64,000 nucleotides of DNA from JBDUDK01 sp040002995 (GCA_040002995.1 JBDUDK010000020.1:24604-88603); one strand, 5' to 3'. Positions 9,255 through 17,220 are shown, numbered from the stretch's first letter. Numbers and translations are program-made. The notes: generated from the sequence alone by a model not told the origin.

Positions 9255-9827
9255 ATGACCAACAGTGACTACCCGTGGGAGCCGCCGGTCGCCGGTACGG
9301 AGGTCGAGCACCTCATTGGTGCGCTCGACCGGCTGCGTGCGACCTTCCGCTGGAAGGCCGACGATCTCGACGCGGCGGGGCTGCAGACCCACATCGGCGC
9401 CTCCTCACTGACCATCGGCAGTCTGCTCAAGCACCTCGCTGCCGCGGAGGACTACATGTTCACCGTCAAGATGAGCGGGGAGCCGATAGGTGCGCCGTGG
9501 GACGCGATGGGCTGGGACGGCAATGGCGACTGGGCGTTCACGTTTGCGGCGGACGACGAATCCCCCGAGCAGCTCTACGCGTTGTGGGACGGTGCCGTTG
9601 AGCGATCTCGTGCACGGCTCGGCGGGGCCCTGGCCAACGGTGGACTCGATCAGCTCGTCCATATCTCATGGCCCGACGGTCGCCATGCCAGCCTGCGCCG
9701 GCTCGTCTGCGACCTGATCGAGGAATACGGCCGGCACGCCGGCCATGCCGATCTGCTCCGCGAGGCCGTGGATGGAAGGGTCGGTGAGGACCCTCCGGCC
9801 CGATGGCAACCGAAGAGCCGACCGTAG
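9255..9827 (+). CDS. DinB-superfamily protein (DUF664), last gene of the tyrosine operon
   Basis: A 190-residue four-helix-bundle protein of the DUF664/DinB superfamily, which includes the mycothiol-dependent maleylpyruvate isomerases. Candidate metal ligands are H60 (LLKHLAAAE) and H161/H164 (EEYGRHAGHADL). It starts 16 bases after acetoacetyl-CoA synthetase and so is probably co-transcribed with the homogentisate genes, which lack a classical glutathione-dependent maleylacetoacetate isomerase. I cannot assign a reaction from sequence alone. DUF664 proteins are numerous in actinobacteria and many have no known role. Confidence 0.8.
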   Translation: MTNSDYPWEPPVAGTEVEHLIGALDRLRATFRWKADDLDAAGLQTHIGASSLTIGSLLKHLAAAEDYMFTVKMSGEPIGAPWDAMGWDGNGDWAFTFAADDESPEQLYALWDGAVERSRARLGGALANGGLDQLVHISWPDGRHASLRRLVCDLIEEYGRHAGHADLLREAVDGRVGEDPPARWQPKSRP

Positions 9828-9830
9828 GTC

Positions 9831-10547
9831 CTACGTCGCTCCTTCCAGCTCGGCGAGGTCGCGCTGCGCGTAACGGTTGTGCCAGAACTCTTCCTCGAGC
9901 ACGGTGTAGAGGCATTCCTGTAGCGGGACCGTGCCGTTCTCGAGTACCTCGATCGGTCGTGTGAAGTCGGTCGACGAAACCGATGCGAGATAGTCGCGAA
10001 AGCGCGTGGTGCGATCCGCACGCACAGCAAGGGCCTCCGAGACCGACGGCCTCAGGTCGTAATCGAGGCCGGGCCACGGGAAGTCGACGGAGCCCTTGTT
10101 CGGCAACCCGGTCGCGTGGAAGGCCTCGCCGAGGACCGGCGCGGTGAACCACTTGTCCATCGCGAAGACGAGATGTCGCAGCGTCTGGACGAAGGACCAC
10201 TCGCCGTCGACCGACTCGTGCAGCTTGTCTTCCGGGAGAGCTTGCGCCCGGCTGATGATCTTGGCCCACTCGTCTTCGAGAGCCGACCACGCGGCGCGCA
10301 TGCCTTCTGGGTCGGAAGGACGCAGCATCGCGCGCAACGGGTACCACGGGTCACGCTCGTTCACGTAGGCCGTGACATCGACACCGTTGATGACAACCTT
10401 GTCGACGAGCGCGTCGATGTCGACGTTGACTAACCAGGCGTGGCTGATCTTCACGTCGGTGAGGTTGACGTCACGAAAGAGGGCGCCTCTGAGATCGGCG
10501 CCCCAGAACACGGCTTCCGCGAGATCGCCCTCGAACTCCTCCGGCAT
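9831..10547 (-). CDS. DinB-like protein with N-terminal pentapeptide-repeat segment
   Basis: A 238-residue protein. Residues ~5-50 contain a short pentapeptide-repeat-like segment (ADLRGALFRDVNLTDVKI), and residues ~75-238 a DinB_2-type helical bundle with LRHLVFAMDKW and EEEFWHNRYAQRDL, the usual positions of metal-binding histidines. Same architecture occurs in other high-GC actinobacteria as uncharacterised DinB proteins. It is convergent with the tyrosine operon (3 bases between stops) and divergent from the aldo/keto reductase. Function unknown; thiol-dependent transfer or isomerisation is only a family-level guess. Confidence 0.75.
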   Translation of the reverse strand: MPEEFEGDLAEAVFWGADLRGALFRDVNLTDVKISHAWLVNVDIDALVDKVVINGVDVTAYVNERDPWYPLRAMLRPSDPEGMRAAWSALEDEWAKIISRAQALPEDKLHESVDGEWSFVQTLRHLVFAMDKWFTAPVLGEAFHATGLPNKGSVDFPWPGLDYDLRPSVSEALAVRADRTTRFRDYLASVSSTDFTRPIEVLENGTVPLQECLYTVLEEEFWHNRYAQRDLAELEGAT

Positions 10548-10651
10548 GCTGCCCTCCCGTCGCTTCGCTGCCGTTCAGCGTGCAGCTTCCTCAAGTCTGC
10601 ACGACTGCCGCAAGCGCTGTCACCGTCAGAGGGCGGTGCGAGAATGAGCAT

Positions 10652-11461
10652 ATGGAGAGACGTTCGCTGGCGTCGAAGCATGCCGATGCGGCGTTGGTGC
10701 CGATCATCGGGATGGGCACATCGAAGACATTGGACACCGACGATCTCGCACTTGCCGGCGACGTGGTGTCGGCGGCGCTCGACAGCGGCACAACCCTATT
10801 CGACTCTTCGCCGATGTACGGCAAGGCGGAGCGAACGTTGGGGGCCGCGCTCGAGGGTCGTCGTTCCGCGGCGGTCGTCGCCACGAAGGTGTGGACCGAC
10901 GACGACGAGGTGGCGGAGCGTCAGATCGCCGCGTCGCTGTCGTTCTACGGCGGCCATATCGAGCTGTTGCAGATTCACAACATGGTGCGCTGGCCCGAGC
11001 GGCTGCGACGCATTGAAGAGCTGCGCGACTCGGGTCAGGTGACGCTGGTGGGTGCGACGCATTGGAAGGCGTCGAGCTTCGACGAGCTCGAGGCGGCGAT
11101 GGTCACCGGTCGCCTCGACGCAATTCAGATTCCGTACAACCCACGGGAACGGGAGGTCGAGGACCGCTTGTTACCGCTGGCCGCCGAGCTCGGGCTGGGT
11201 GTTTTGATCATGCGCCCGTTCGCCGCGGCCGATCTGATGCGGACCTCTCCGCCCCCCGCCGAACTGGCACCGCTCGAGCACTTCGGCATTCACACGTGGG
11301 CACAGGCGTTGCTGCAGTGGGGACTGAGCCACCCGGCCACCACCGTGTCGATCCCCGCCACGTCGAAGCCGAATAGGGCAACAGAGAATGCCGCAGCCGG
11401 CGACGCCATGCCTCTCGACGACGAGCACCGCCGCTTGATCAGCCGCCTGGCAGGGGCCTGA
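10652..11461 (+). CDS. Aldo/keto reductase
   Basis: A 269-residue (beta/alpha)8 NADPH-dependent oxidoreductase. The catalytic tetrad can be traced: Asp in LFDSSPMYG, Tyr in the same loop, Lys in VVATKVW and His in LQIHNMV. The C-terminal NADPH-binding part reads SIPATSKPN. A longer in-frame reading begins at 10580, but the ATG at 10652 is where homology-like sequence begins. It stands alone between a divergent DinB protein and a convergent cupin gene. Substrate unknown. Confidence 0.86.
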   Translation: MERRSLASKHADAALVPIIGMGTSKTLDTDDLALAGDVVSAALDSGTTLFDSSPMYGKAERTLGAALEGRRSAAVVATKVWTDDDEVAERQIAASLSFYGGHIELLQIHNMVRWPERLRRIEELRDSGQVTLVGATHWKASSFDELEAAMVTGRLDAIQIPYNPREREVEDRLLPLAAELGLGVLIMRPFAAADLMRTSPPPAELAPLEHFGIHTWAQALLQWGLSHPATTVSIPATSKPNRATENAAAGDAMPLDDEHRRLISRLAGA

Positions 11462-11476
11462 GTTGAGGTGGGTCAG

Positions 11477-11989
11477 CTAGTTGCTGTCGGCGAGGATGGT
11501 CGCCGCGTCGTCGGCGGTCATGGGCGGGCCGACTGGCCTGAGGTCGTGTCGCGCGGCGACGCGGATGAGTTCGTCCATGGGCGGAAACGATGGCTGCTCC
11601 GGTACGACGTGTTTGGGGGCCCGGACACCCAACTCCGTCACGAAGTCCCGGAACGTCGCGTTGTCGTGGACGGTGAGGATTCGTGCCGGTTGATTTCCGA
11701 CGACTCTGAACGTGTGCGGGATGCCTCGGGGCATCGACACCCAGTGCCCGGCACCGATCATCATCTCGTCGTCGCCGCAGCGCACCGCCATCTCACCCTC
11801 GAGCACGTACCAGGTGTCATCGAGCTCGTCGTGAATGTGGAGCGCCGGAGAGTGGCCGACGGGCAACGTCATCTCCATCACAACGCTTGTCGCTTTGCCC
11901 GCTGGCTTGTGCTCGACGACAAGGGTGTCGAGAAACCACCAGGCCGCGGCGTTCTCGTTCCCCGGTCCGTCGACGATTGCTGTGCTCAT
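11477..11989 (-). CDS. Cupin-domain protein
   Basis: A 170-residue single-cupin protein. Cupin motif 1 appears as HIHDELDDTWYVLEGE and motif 2 as PRGIPHTFRV, keeping the metal-binding histidines and glutamate. The start at 11989 is supported by GAAGGAG five bases upstream; an in-frame ATG ten codons earlier has no such site. It is divergent from a MarR regulator whose shared spacer carries repeated operator-like sequences, so it is probably that regulator's target. Such cupins act as small dioxygenases, isomerases or sensors; the substrate cannot be told. Confidence 0.82.
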   Translation of the reverse strand: MSTAIVDGPGNENAAAWWFLDTLVVEHKPAGKATSVVMEMTLPVGHSPALHIHDELDDTWYVLEGEMAVRCGDDEMMIGAGHWVSMPRGIPHTFRVVGNQPARILTVHDNATFRDFVTELGVRAPKHVVPEQPSFPPMDELIRVAARHDLRPVGPPMTADDAATILADSN

Positions 11990-12038
11990 GTTGATCTCCT
12001 TCTCGCTGATAGTCAACATCTATTACGATCAGATTATA

Positions 12039-12139
12039 AGGTAACCTGACGAAAGAGTCAAGCGTTGCACTAACTTCATGGAGTAGGTCCATTATTTAGT
12101 CAGGTTTGTAGACGAGTTATCGATGAGGTAGCCTGACGA
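12039..12139. promoter_or_regulatory. Repeated operator-like sites between the cupin and MarR genes
   Basis: The AT-rich spacer holds AGGTAACCTGACGA at 12039-12052 and AGGTAGCCTGACGA at 12126-12139, differing at one base in 14, and between them GTCAGGTT at 12099-12106, the exact reverse complement of AACCTGAC in the first copy. The last copy ends three bases before the MarR start codon, in the place of a Shine-Dalgarno sequence. Autoregulation by MarR on a divergent promoter is the normal arrangement in this family; binding itself is inferred. Confidence 0.6.
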
Positions 12140-12142
12140 TCT

Positions 12143-12592
12143 ATGTCAACGATCGGTACTTCCGTCAACGGTCCGTACGTGGGCGCCCTGATGCGTTTCG
12201 TGTGGCAGTGGGTATGGGAGCGCAACTACGCCGGTGTCGCCGACGCTGGCTACAACGACATCACGCGCGCCCACGTGTCGATGTTCCGCTATCCGACCCT
12301 CGACTGGCGGCGACCGACGGAGATCGCCGAGCAACTCCAGATCTCCAAGCAGTCCGTCCACGAACTGCTCACCCACCTCGAACAGCACGGCTATCTCACT
12401 CGTGAGCCTGACCCCTCCGACGGCCGAGCCCGCATCGTGCGACTCACCACACGCGGCCACGAGTTGGAGCAGACCATCAACCAGCTGGCCCACGCCTCCG
12501 AGCTCCACATCGCCGACCTGCTCGGCGATCGCCGATTCGCTCAGCTCCGCCTCAGCCTCGAAGAACTCAGAAGCAAACTGTCCGACGAGTAG
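12143..12592 (+). CDS. MarR family transcriptional regulator
   Basis: A 149-residue winged-helix regulator. Helices flank a central DNA-binding domain (about residues 55-110) with RPTEIAEQLQISKQSVHELL as the helix-turn-helix and the wing stretch EPDPSDGRARIVRLT, typical of MarR. No ribosome-binding site lies before the ATG and an operator-like repeat ends three bases upstream, so translation from a leaderless or very short-leadered message is likely. It probably represses itself and the divergent cupin gene; the ligand is unknown. Confidence 0.87.
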   Translation: MSTIGTSVNGPYVGALMRFVWQWVWERNYAGVADAGYNDITRAHVSMFRYPTLDWRRPTEIAEQLQISKQSVHELLTHLEQHGYLTREPDPSDGRARIVRLTTRGHELEQTINQLAHASELHIADLLGDRRFAQLRLSLEELRSKLSDE

Positions 12593-12615
12593 GGGCAAGC
12601 ACTCCCGTTCGGCGG

Positions 12616-12942
12616 TTACCCGCTGCTCGGCTCGGTCAGGACAATGGGATTGTTGGACATCGGGCGTGGATCGAACCACACGGTGGCTGCGTCGCCGGGG
12701 TCATGGCCCGATGCGGTTTGCGTCCATCGTCGCGACCAGCAAAGCCGTCTCGCGAATTGCGTTTTCGCGTACGCCCAGCCGATCGAGGACTTGCCCGCGA
12801 TGCCGTCGGGGTCGTCGGCCAGTGCCAGGAGCAGATGCTCCGTTCCGATATGGCGATGCCCAGCCTGCTGCGCTAGCTCACCGGCGCGAACGAGAACGCG
12901 GCGCGATCTAGCCGTCATCGCGTTGAGGGGAAGCGACATCAT
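12616..12942 (-). CDS. Orphan Clp-N domain protein, possibly degenerate
   Basis: A protein of about 108 residues containing one Clp N-terminal-type repeat: LNAMTARSRRVLVRAGELA followed by HRHIGTEHLLLALADDPDGIA. This helix pair normally sits in front of the ATPase modules of ClpA/ClpC or as a stand-alone adaptor-like protein. After the repeat the sequence (Trp/Arg-rich, then PMSNNPIVLTEP) does not look like the second Clp-N repeat, suggesting a decayed or shifted C-terminus. There is no good ribosome-binding site; adjacent ATGs at 12942 and 12939 are candidate starts. No ClpP or ClpC gene is near. Confidence 0.5.
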   Translation of the reverse strand: MMSLPLNAMTARSRRVLVRAGELAQQAGHRHIGTEHLLLALADDPDGIAGKSSIGWAYAKTQFARRLCWSRRWTQTASGHDPGDAATVWFDPRPMSNNPIVLTEPSSG

Positions 12943-13436
12943 GACATCATGCCGGTCTGCGCGGGGAAGCGGCTCGCTATCTGTGAGCCCGTTTGGCCGA
13001 TAGAACATTGGTTGATGTTGGTAGCGACGACTGCCGGCGCTTGCGGGTTATCGCGAAGCGCACAAGGCATCTTCCCGAGTGACGACGCCCATGAGGTCGA
13101 GTTCTGCCGGAAGTGGCAAGACGCGACGAAGGGGCTAGGCAGCGGAGAAGTCGGGCAATCGCCTCCTCCGGTGACGGTGGGCCACGAGCATGGTTGGCTG
13201 CAGCCGCACAGCCGACACACAACACCAAGGTCACCAGCACCGAGCGCGCTTCTCATACCGTCTGGACGCCCGTCCCCGACCGCCAGCTCCGGGAGATGTG
13301 CATCAGCGCAGAACGCGTCGGTACGCGCTCGGTTTGTCATCGAGCTTGTGCCACCGCAGATCTTGCAGCGCCTGTCGAATACCATCCGAGCCGGACGCTT
13401 TGCGGGTCAGAGCGGTCCCGGAAAGCGAGTTGACCG
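12943..13436. other. 494-base stretch with no convincing gene
   Basis: Open frames exist on both strands here (the longest covers most of it on the plus strand), but none shows domain-like composition, a good start or a ribosome-binding site, and codon use differs from the neighbouring genes. It lies between the orphan Clp-N gene and the hydroxyacyl-CoA dehydrogenase. It may be decayed sequence linked to the Clp-N gene, plus the promoter of the next operon. Confidence 0.5.
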
Positions 13437-14309
13437 GTGAGCACGATTGAACGGGTCGGAGTGGTGGGCTGCGGCCTCATGGGATCGGGAATCGCCGAGG
13501 TGTGCGCCCGAGTCGGCCTCGACGTGATCGTGCGCGAGGTCGACGCGGGCGCGGCCGAATCGGGTCTCAAGCGCATCATCAGCTCGCTCGACCGTGGCGT
13601 GCGGTCCGGGAAACTCGACGAGGCCGGCCGCGACGAGACATTGCGCCGTATCCGAGTCACGACCGATCTTGCCGACATGGCCGACCGTCAGCTGGTAGTC
13701 GAGGCGGTGATGGAGGACGAGTCGCTCAAGACGGACGTGTTCACAGCCCTCGACAAGGTCGTCGAATCTGCCGACGCCATCCTCGCCAGTAACACCAGCT
13801 CTATTCCGATCATGAAGCTCGGCATGGCCACGCACCGGCCCGAGCACGTGATCGGTATCCACTTCTTCAACCCGGTACCGGTGTTACGCCTCGTCGAGCT
13901 GGTCAGCTCACTGCTCACATCGCCGGCGACGGTGACGTCGGCCGAGGACTTCGCCGCGAACGTTCTGCAGAAGCGCGTCATCAAGAGTCAGGACCGCGCC
14001 GGTTTCATCGTCAACGCGCTGCTGATCCCTTACATCCTGTCGGCCATCAGGATGATGGAGTCGGGCTTCGCGAGCGCCGACGACATCGACACCGGCATGG
14101 TCGAGGGCTGCAACCATCCCATGGGACCTCTGCGTCTCGCCGACCTCATCGGGCTCGACACCACCATGGCCGTCGCCGAGAGCCTCTACGCGGAGTTCAA
14201 AGAGCCGCTCTACGCGTCGCCCCCGCTGTTGTCGCGGATGGTCGAGGCCGGTCTGTTGGGGCGCAAGGTAAGCCGCGGCTTCTACGACTACAGCGGTTCC
14301 GGACGATGA
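13437..14309 (+). CDS. 3-hydroxybutyryl-CoA dehydrogenase
   Basis: A 290-residue NAD-dependent 3-hydroxyacyl-CoA dehydrogenase. The Rossmann loop is GCGLMGSGIAEVCARVG, the middle has SNTSSIPIMKLG and GIHFFNPVPVLRLVELV (catalytic His region), and the C-terminal helical domain includes DRAGFIVNALLIPYI. Size is that of the stand-alone short-chain type (PaaH/Hbd), which oxidises 3-hydroxybutyryl-CoA in butanoate or PHB metabolism or a beta-oxidation step. Start is a GTG. Its stop overlaps the next ATG (ATGA), tying it to a B12-binding mutase subunit. Confidence 0.92.
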   Translation: MSTIERVGVVGCGLMGSGIAEVCARVGLDVIVREVDAGAAESGLKRIISSLDRGVRSGKLDEAGRDETLRRIRVTTDLADMADRQLVVEAVMEDESLKTDVFTALDKVVESADAILASNTSSIPIMKLGMATHRPEHVIGIHFFNPVPVLRLVELVSSLLTSPATVTSAEDFAANVLQKRVIKSQDRAGFIVNALLIPYILSAIRMMESGFASADDIDTGMVEGCNHPMGPLRLADLIGLDTTMAVAESLYAEFKEPLYASPPLLSRMVEAGLLGRKVSRGFYDYSGSGR

Positions 14310-14707
14310 CCTACCGCGTCCTCGTGGCCAAAGTCGGACTCGACGGGCACGATCGCGGTGTGAAAGTGGTGGCTCGGCTGCTTCGAGACGCCGGCTTCGA
14401 GGTGATCTACACGGGCCTGTTCCAGACTCCCGAGAAAGTGGCGGCCGCCGCGGTCGACGAAGACGTCGACGCCGTGGGGTTGTCGATGCTGTCGGGTGCG
14501 CACATGACGCTCGCTCCACGAGTGGTTGCCAAGGTGCGCGAGGCCGGCCTCGATATCCCTGTGGTGGTGGGCGGCATCATTCCCGGGCCCGACGTCGCGA
14601 AGCTTCTCGAGGCGGGAGTAGCGGCGGTGCTCACGCCGGGGGCCTCCGCGGGCGAAGTCGTGCGCGCCGTGCAGGAGGCCATCGAGGCCGCGGCGGCCCG
14701 CGCCTAG
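14306..14707 (+). CDS. Cobalamin-binding small subunit of an acyl-CoA mutase (methylmalonyl-CoA mutase C-terminal domain)
   Basis: A 133-residue stand-alone B12-binding domain. The DxHxxG cobalamin loop is GLDGHDRG with H15 as the lower axial ligand, followed by GLSMLSGAH and VVVGGIIPG, the usual nucleotide-loop contacts. In split mutases such a subunit pairs with a separate ~550-residue catalytic subunit; none lies in the window, so the partner must be elsewhere. It overlaps the dehydrogenase stop by four bases. The substrate (methylmalonyl-, isobutyryl- or ethylmalonyl-CoA) cannot be told from this domain. Confidence 0.9.
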   Translation: MTYRVLVAKVGLDGHDRGVKVVARLLRDAGFEVIYTGLFQTPEKVAAAAVDEDVDAVGLSMLSGAHMTLAPRVVAKVREAGLDIPVVVGGIIPGPDVAKLLEAGVAAVLTPGASAGEVVRAVQEAIEAAAARA

Positions 14708-14710
14708 CTC

Positions 14711-15634
14711 GTGGCCGCGGTCGATCCCCTCGAACGGCTGACGAACCTCGTCGCGCTGTTGCTCGAAACGCCTCGGCCTCTGTCGATCGACGACATCGCC
14801 GACGCGCTTGTGGGTCAGTACCCCGATGACCGCACGGCGCGGCGGGGTGCGTTCGAGCGCGACAAGCGCTTGTTGCGCGACGAGGGCGTGCCGATCGAGC
14901 TGACGCCCGGCGACAAGGGCGGCACGCGCTACCACATCGACAAGGAGCGCTATGAGCTGCCCGACCTCGGCCTTACGGAGGCCGAGGCCCAGGCCCTTGC
15001 GCTGGCCGTTGCGACGATCAACCTCGGAACCACCGCGGGCAGTAACGCCCTCGCCAAGCTCGATACCACCGAGCCCGGCGGGGGACCGATCGCCATGCTC
15101 GGTGCGAGCGACGTGCTCCCTGCGTTGTTCGCCGCTCAAACGATGCGGGCGAGCGTCACGTTCTCCTATCGCGACGTAATGCGCACCGTCGATCCGTACG
15201 GACTGTTGGCGCGCGACGGGTTCTGGTACCTGATCGGGCACGATCACGCGAGTGACGCGCAACGGACGTACCGCCTGGACCGTTTCGACGGCGCCGACAT
15301 CACCGTGGGCGAGCCCACCACGTTCGAGTTACCTGCGGGGTTCGATCCCTCCGCAGCGCTGCCGGCCGATCCGAAATTGTTGGGCGACGATGAGGTCGTC
15401 GTCGCCGAGATCCGCGTCGACCGCGCCCGTGCGAGTGCCGTGGTCACTGAGCTCGGCAGCGACTCGGTGAGCGCGCGCCACTATGACGGTTCCGTGATCG
15501 TGCGGGTACCCGTGCGTAATCGTGTCGCGTTGCGTTCGTGGGTGCTCGGCCTCGGAGAGCACGCGGTTGTGCTCGGGCCGCCGGCACTGCGCGACGACGT
15601 CATCGCCTGGCTCAAGGCATTGGCCCGTGACTAA
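14711..15634 (+). CDS. pafB: WYL-domain transcriptional regulator PafB
   Basis: A 307-residue protein with an N-terminal winged helix (residues ~5-70) followed by a WYL domain (about 140-215, RTVDPYGLLARDGFWYLIGHDH) and a C-terminal WCX extension. In mycobacteria PafB and PafC form a heterodimer that activates the RecA/LexA-independent DNA-damage regulon. The start is a GTG three bases after the mutase subunit. The next gene, 11 bases on, is its PafC partner. The usual proteasome/Pup genes are not adjacent. Confidence 0.88.
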   Translation: MAAVDPLERLTNLVALLLETPRPLSIDDIADALVGQYPDDRTARRGAFERDKRLLRDEGVPIELTPGDKGGTRYHIDKERYELPDLGLTEAEAQALALAVATINLGTTAGSNALAKLDTTEPGGGPIAMLGASDVLPALFAAQTMRASVTFSYRDVMRTVDPYGLLARDGFWYLIGHDHASDAQRTYRLDRFDGADITVGEPTTFELPAGFDPSAALPADPKLLGDDEVVVAEIRVDRARASAVVTELGSDSVSARHYDGSVIVRVPVRNRVALRSWVLGLGEHAVVLGPPALRDDVIAWLKALARD

Positions 15635-15645
15635 GGCTGTCACTC

Positions 15646-16590
15646 GTGAGTAAGACAGGGCGCCGCGGTCCCCGGCCGACACCTGAACGCCTGCGGCGTC
15701 TCCTGGTCGTGCTGCCCTGGCTCATGGCGCACGGCCGGGCGCGTGTCGACGATGTCGCGGAGCGCTTCGGGGTCAGCCCCGACGATCTCGTGCGTGACCT
15801 CGAACTCGCCGCCTTGTGCGGGCTGCCGCCCTATACCGACGAGCTCGTCGACCTCTACATCGAAGACGGCTGGGTCGAGGTCGGTATTCCGCGACTGTTC
15901 ACCCGACCTCGTCGGTTTACGCCCGATGAAGGCTTCGCGCTCCTCGCCGCGGGACGGGGCGCGTTGGCGTTGCCAGGGGCCGACACGAACGGTCCTCTCG
16001 CGTCGGCGCTCGACAAGCTCGAGCAGGCGCTCGGTATCACTGCCGGACTCGCCGTCGACGTTGACCAGCCCCCGCTGCTCGCCGCGGTCCGTCAAGCGGC
16101 GGCCGAGCACGAAAGCCTCGCCGTGAGCTATTGGTCGGCGTGGCGCGACGAGCGCACCGAGCGCGTCATCGACCCGCTCGTGGTGTTCACCTCGGGAGGC
16201 CGCTGGTACGTGGTGGCCGACGACTCCCTCAGCGGGCCCGAACGAGTGTTTCGAGTCGACCGCATCGAGGAAGCCAAACCGACGTCACAACATTTCGCGG
16301 GGCGCGACGTCGCCGCGCCGGCGACGGTGGGCGTAACTCGGTCCGCGGACACCGTGACGGCCACCGTGGTGCTTCCCGAATCGGCCCGCTGGGTCGTTGA
16401 GGCGTATCCGGTCGAGTCGGTCGACGACACCGACGACGGGCGCCTGCGCGTCACGATGGTCGCGAGCGGCGAGAGATGGCTCGAGCGGGTCTTGCTCCGC
16501 GCCGGGGCGGGGGCCGAAGTGCTCGACCCACTTGAGTGGGTCGATCTGGGCTCGGCCGCGGCGCGCCGGCTGCTCGCCCTCTACCGCTGA
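15646..16590 (+). CDS. pafC: WYL-domain transcriptional regulator PafC
   Basis: A 314-residue paralogue of the preceding gene: N-terminal helix-turn-helix (about 15-60, ARVDDVAERFGVSPDDLVRDL), a WYL domain around residues 160-215 (VIDPLVVFTSGGRWYVVADD) and a WCX end domain. Together with PafB it is expected to act as a heterodimeric activator of DNA-damage genes. Start is a GTG; the 3' end overlaps the convergent exonuclease gene by 10 bases. Confidence 0.88.
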   Translation: MSKTGRRGPRPTPERLRRLLVVLPWLMAHGRARVDDVAERFGVSPDDLVRDLELAALCGLPPYTDELVDLYIEDGWVEVGIPRLFTRPRRFTPDEGFALLAAGRGALALPGADTNGPLASALDKLEQALGITAGLAVDVDQPPLLAAVRQAAAEHESLAVSYWSAWRDERTERVIDPLVVFTSGGRWYVVADDSLSGPERVFRVDRIEEAKPTSQHFAGRDVAAPATVGVTRSADTVTATVVLPESARWVVEAYPVESVDDTDDGRLRVTMVASGERWLERVLLRAGAGAEVLDPLEWVDLGSAAARRLLALYR

Positions 16591-17219
16591 ACGACGCGCG
16601 CGAGATCTTCGAGCGACGCCACGCCGGCGCGCGCGAACAGATCGGGCAGCACCGCGGCAGTGGCTTCCGCGTCGGCGAGCGCGTCGTGGCGGTGGGCGAA
16701 CGCCAGCCCTGCCCGCTCGGCGAGATCGACGAGCCGGTGACGTTGCGCACGCTCAGGATCGGAGGAACGAGAGAGCTCGAGCGTGTCGAGGAGACGGACA
16801 TCGGGCAGAGGCCGACGGCAGCGTCGGTGCTCAGCGGCGAGGAAGGCCCAGTCGAACTCCACGTTGTGGCCCACCACGGTGGCCCCCGCCGTGCGCTTGT
16901 GCAGCTCGGCGGTCACCTCGGCGAAATGAGGCGCTTCGCGCAGGATGGCGCGGGTGATTCCGTGGATGCGGCGGGGCCCGACTCGCCGCAGCAGGCCGAG
17001 ATGGACGTACGTGCTCCAACGATCGACCACCCGGCCGTCGCCGTAGCACGTGACGAGAGCGATCTGGAGAACCCGGTGCCGTCGCGGGTTCAGGCCGCTG
17101 GTCTCGACGTCGACGACCACGAACGCCGTGTTAGTCAACGCCGTGTTAGTCAACGAGGTGTTAGTCAACGAGGTTTCGCTCAACGAGGGGTCGTCCATCG
17201 GGCCGATCACCAAGCTCAC
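16581..17219 (-). CDS. DnaQ-like 3'-5' exonuclease
   Basis: A protein of up to 212 residues of the DEDDh exonuclease family (polymerase III epsilon-like). Exo I is VVVDVETSG, Exo II GHNVEFDWAFLA, and Exo III HDALADAEATA, so all acidic residues and the histidine are present. It could proofread or trim DNA or RNA ends. The first ~33 residues are a low-complexity tail built from a repeated S/A-L-T-N-T pentapeptide. The GTG at 17219 leaves one base to the pgl stop; an ATG at 17198 is an alternative. It is the last gene of the pentose phosphate operon. Confidence 0.85.
   Translation of the reverse strand: MSLVIGPMDDPSLSETSLTNTSLTNTALTNTAFVVVDVETSGLNPRRHRVLQIALVTCYGDGRVVDRWSTYVHLGLLRRVGPRRIHGITRAILREAPHFAEVTAELHKRTAGATVVGHNVEFDWAFLAAEHRRCRRPLPDVRLLDTLELSRSSDPERAQRHRLVDLAERAGLAFAHRHDALADAEATAAVLPDLFARAGVASLEDLARVVQR
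17131..17190. repeat. 15-bp tandem repeat inside the exonuclease gene
   Basis: Four head-to-tail 15-base units, beginning TTAGTCAACGCCGTG at 17131 with further copies at 17146, 17161 and 17176; the last is the most diverged. On the coding strand they give the pentapeptide repeat S/A-L-T-N-T near the protein's N-terminus. Since the unit is a multiple of three, copy number can change without loss of frame. Confidence 0.85.
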
Positions 17220-17220
17220 T

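Noticed and set aside
12949..13440. A 163-codon plus-strand frame before the hydroxyacyl-CoA dehydrogenase
   Set aside because: No ribosome-binding site, no recognisable domain and atypical codon use; probably not coding.
17131..17190. Regular 15-bp repeats considered as a CRISPR array
   Set aside because: Units are adjacent with no spacers and encode a pentapeptide repeat in frame.
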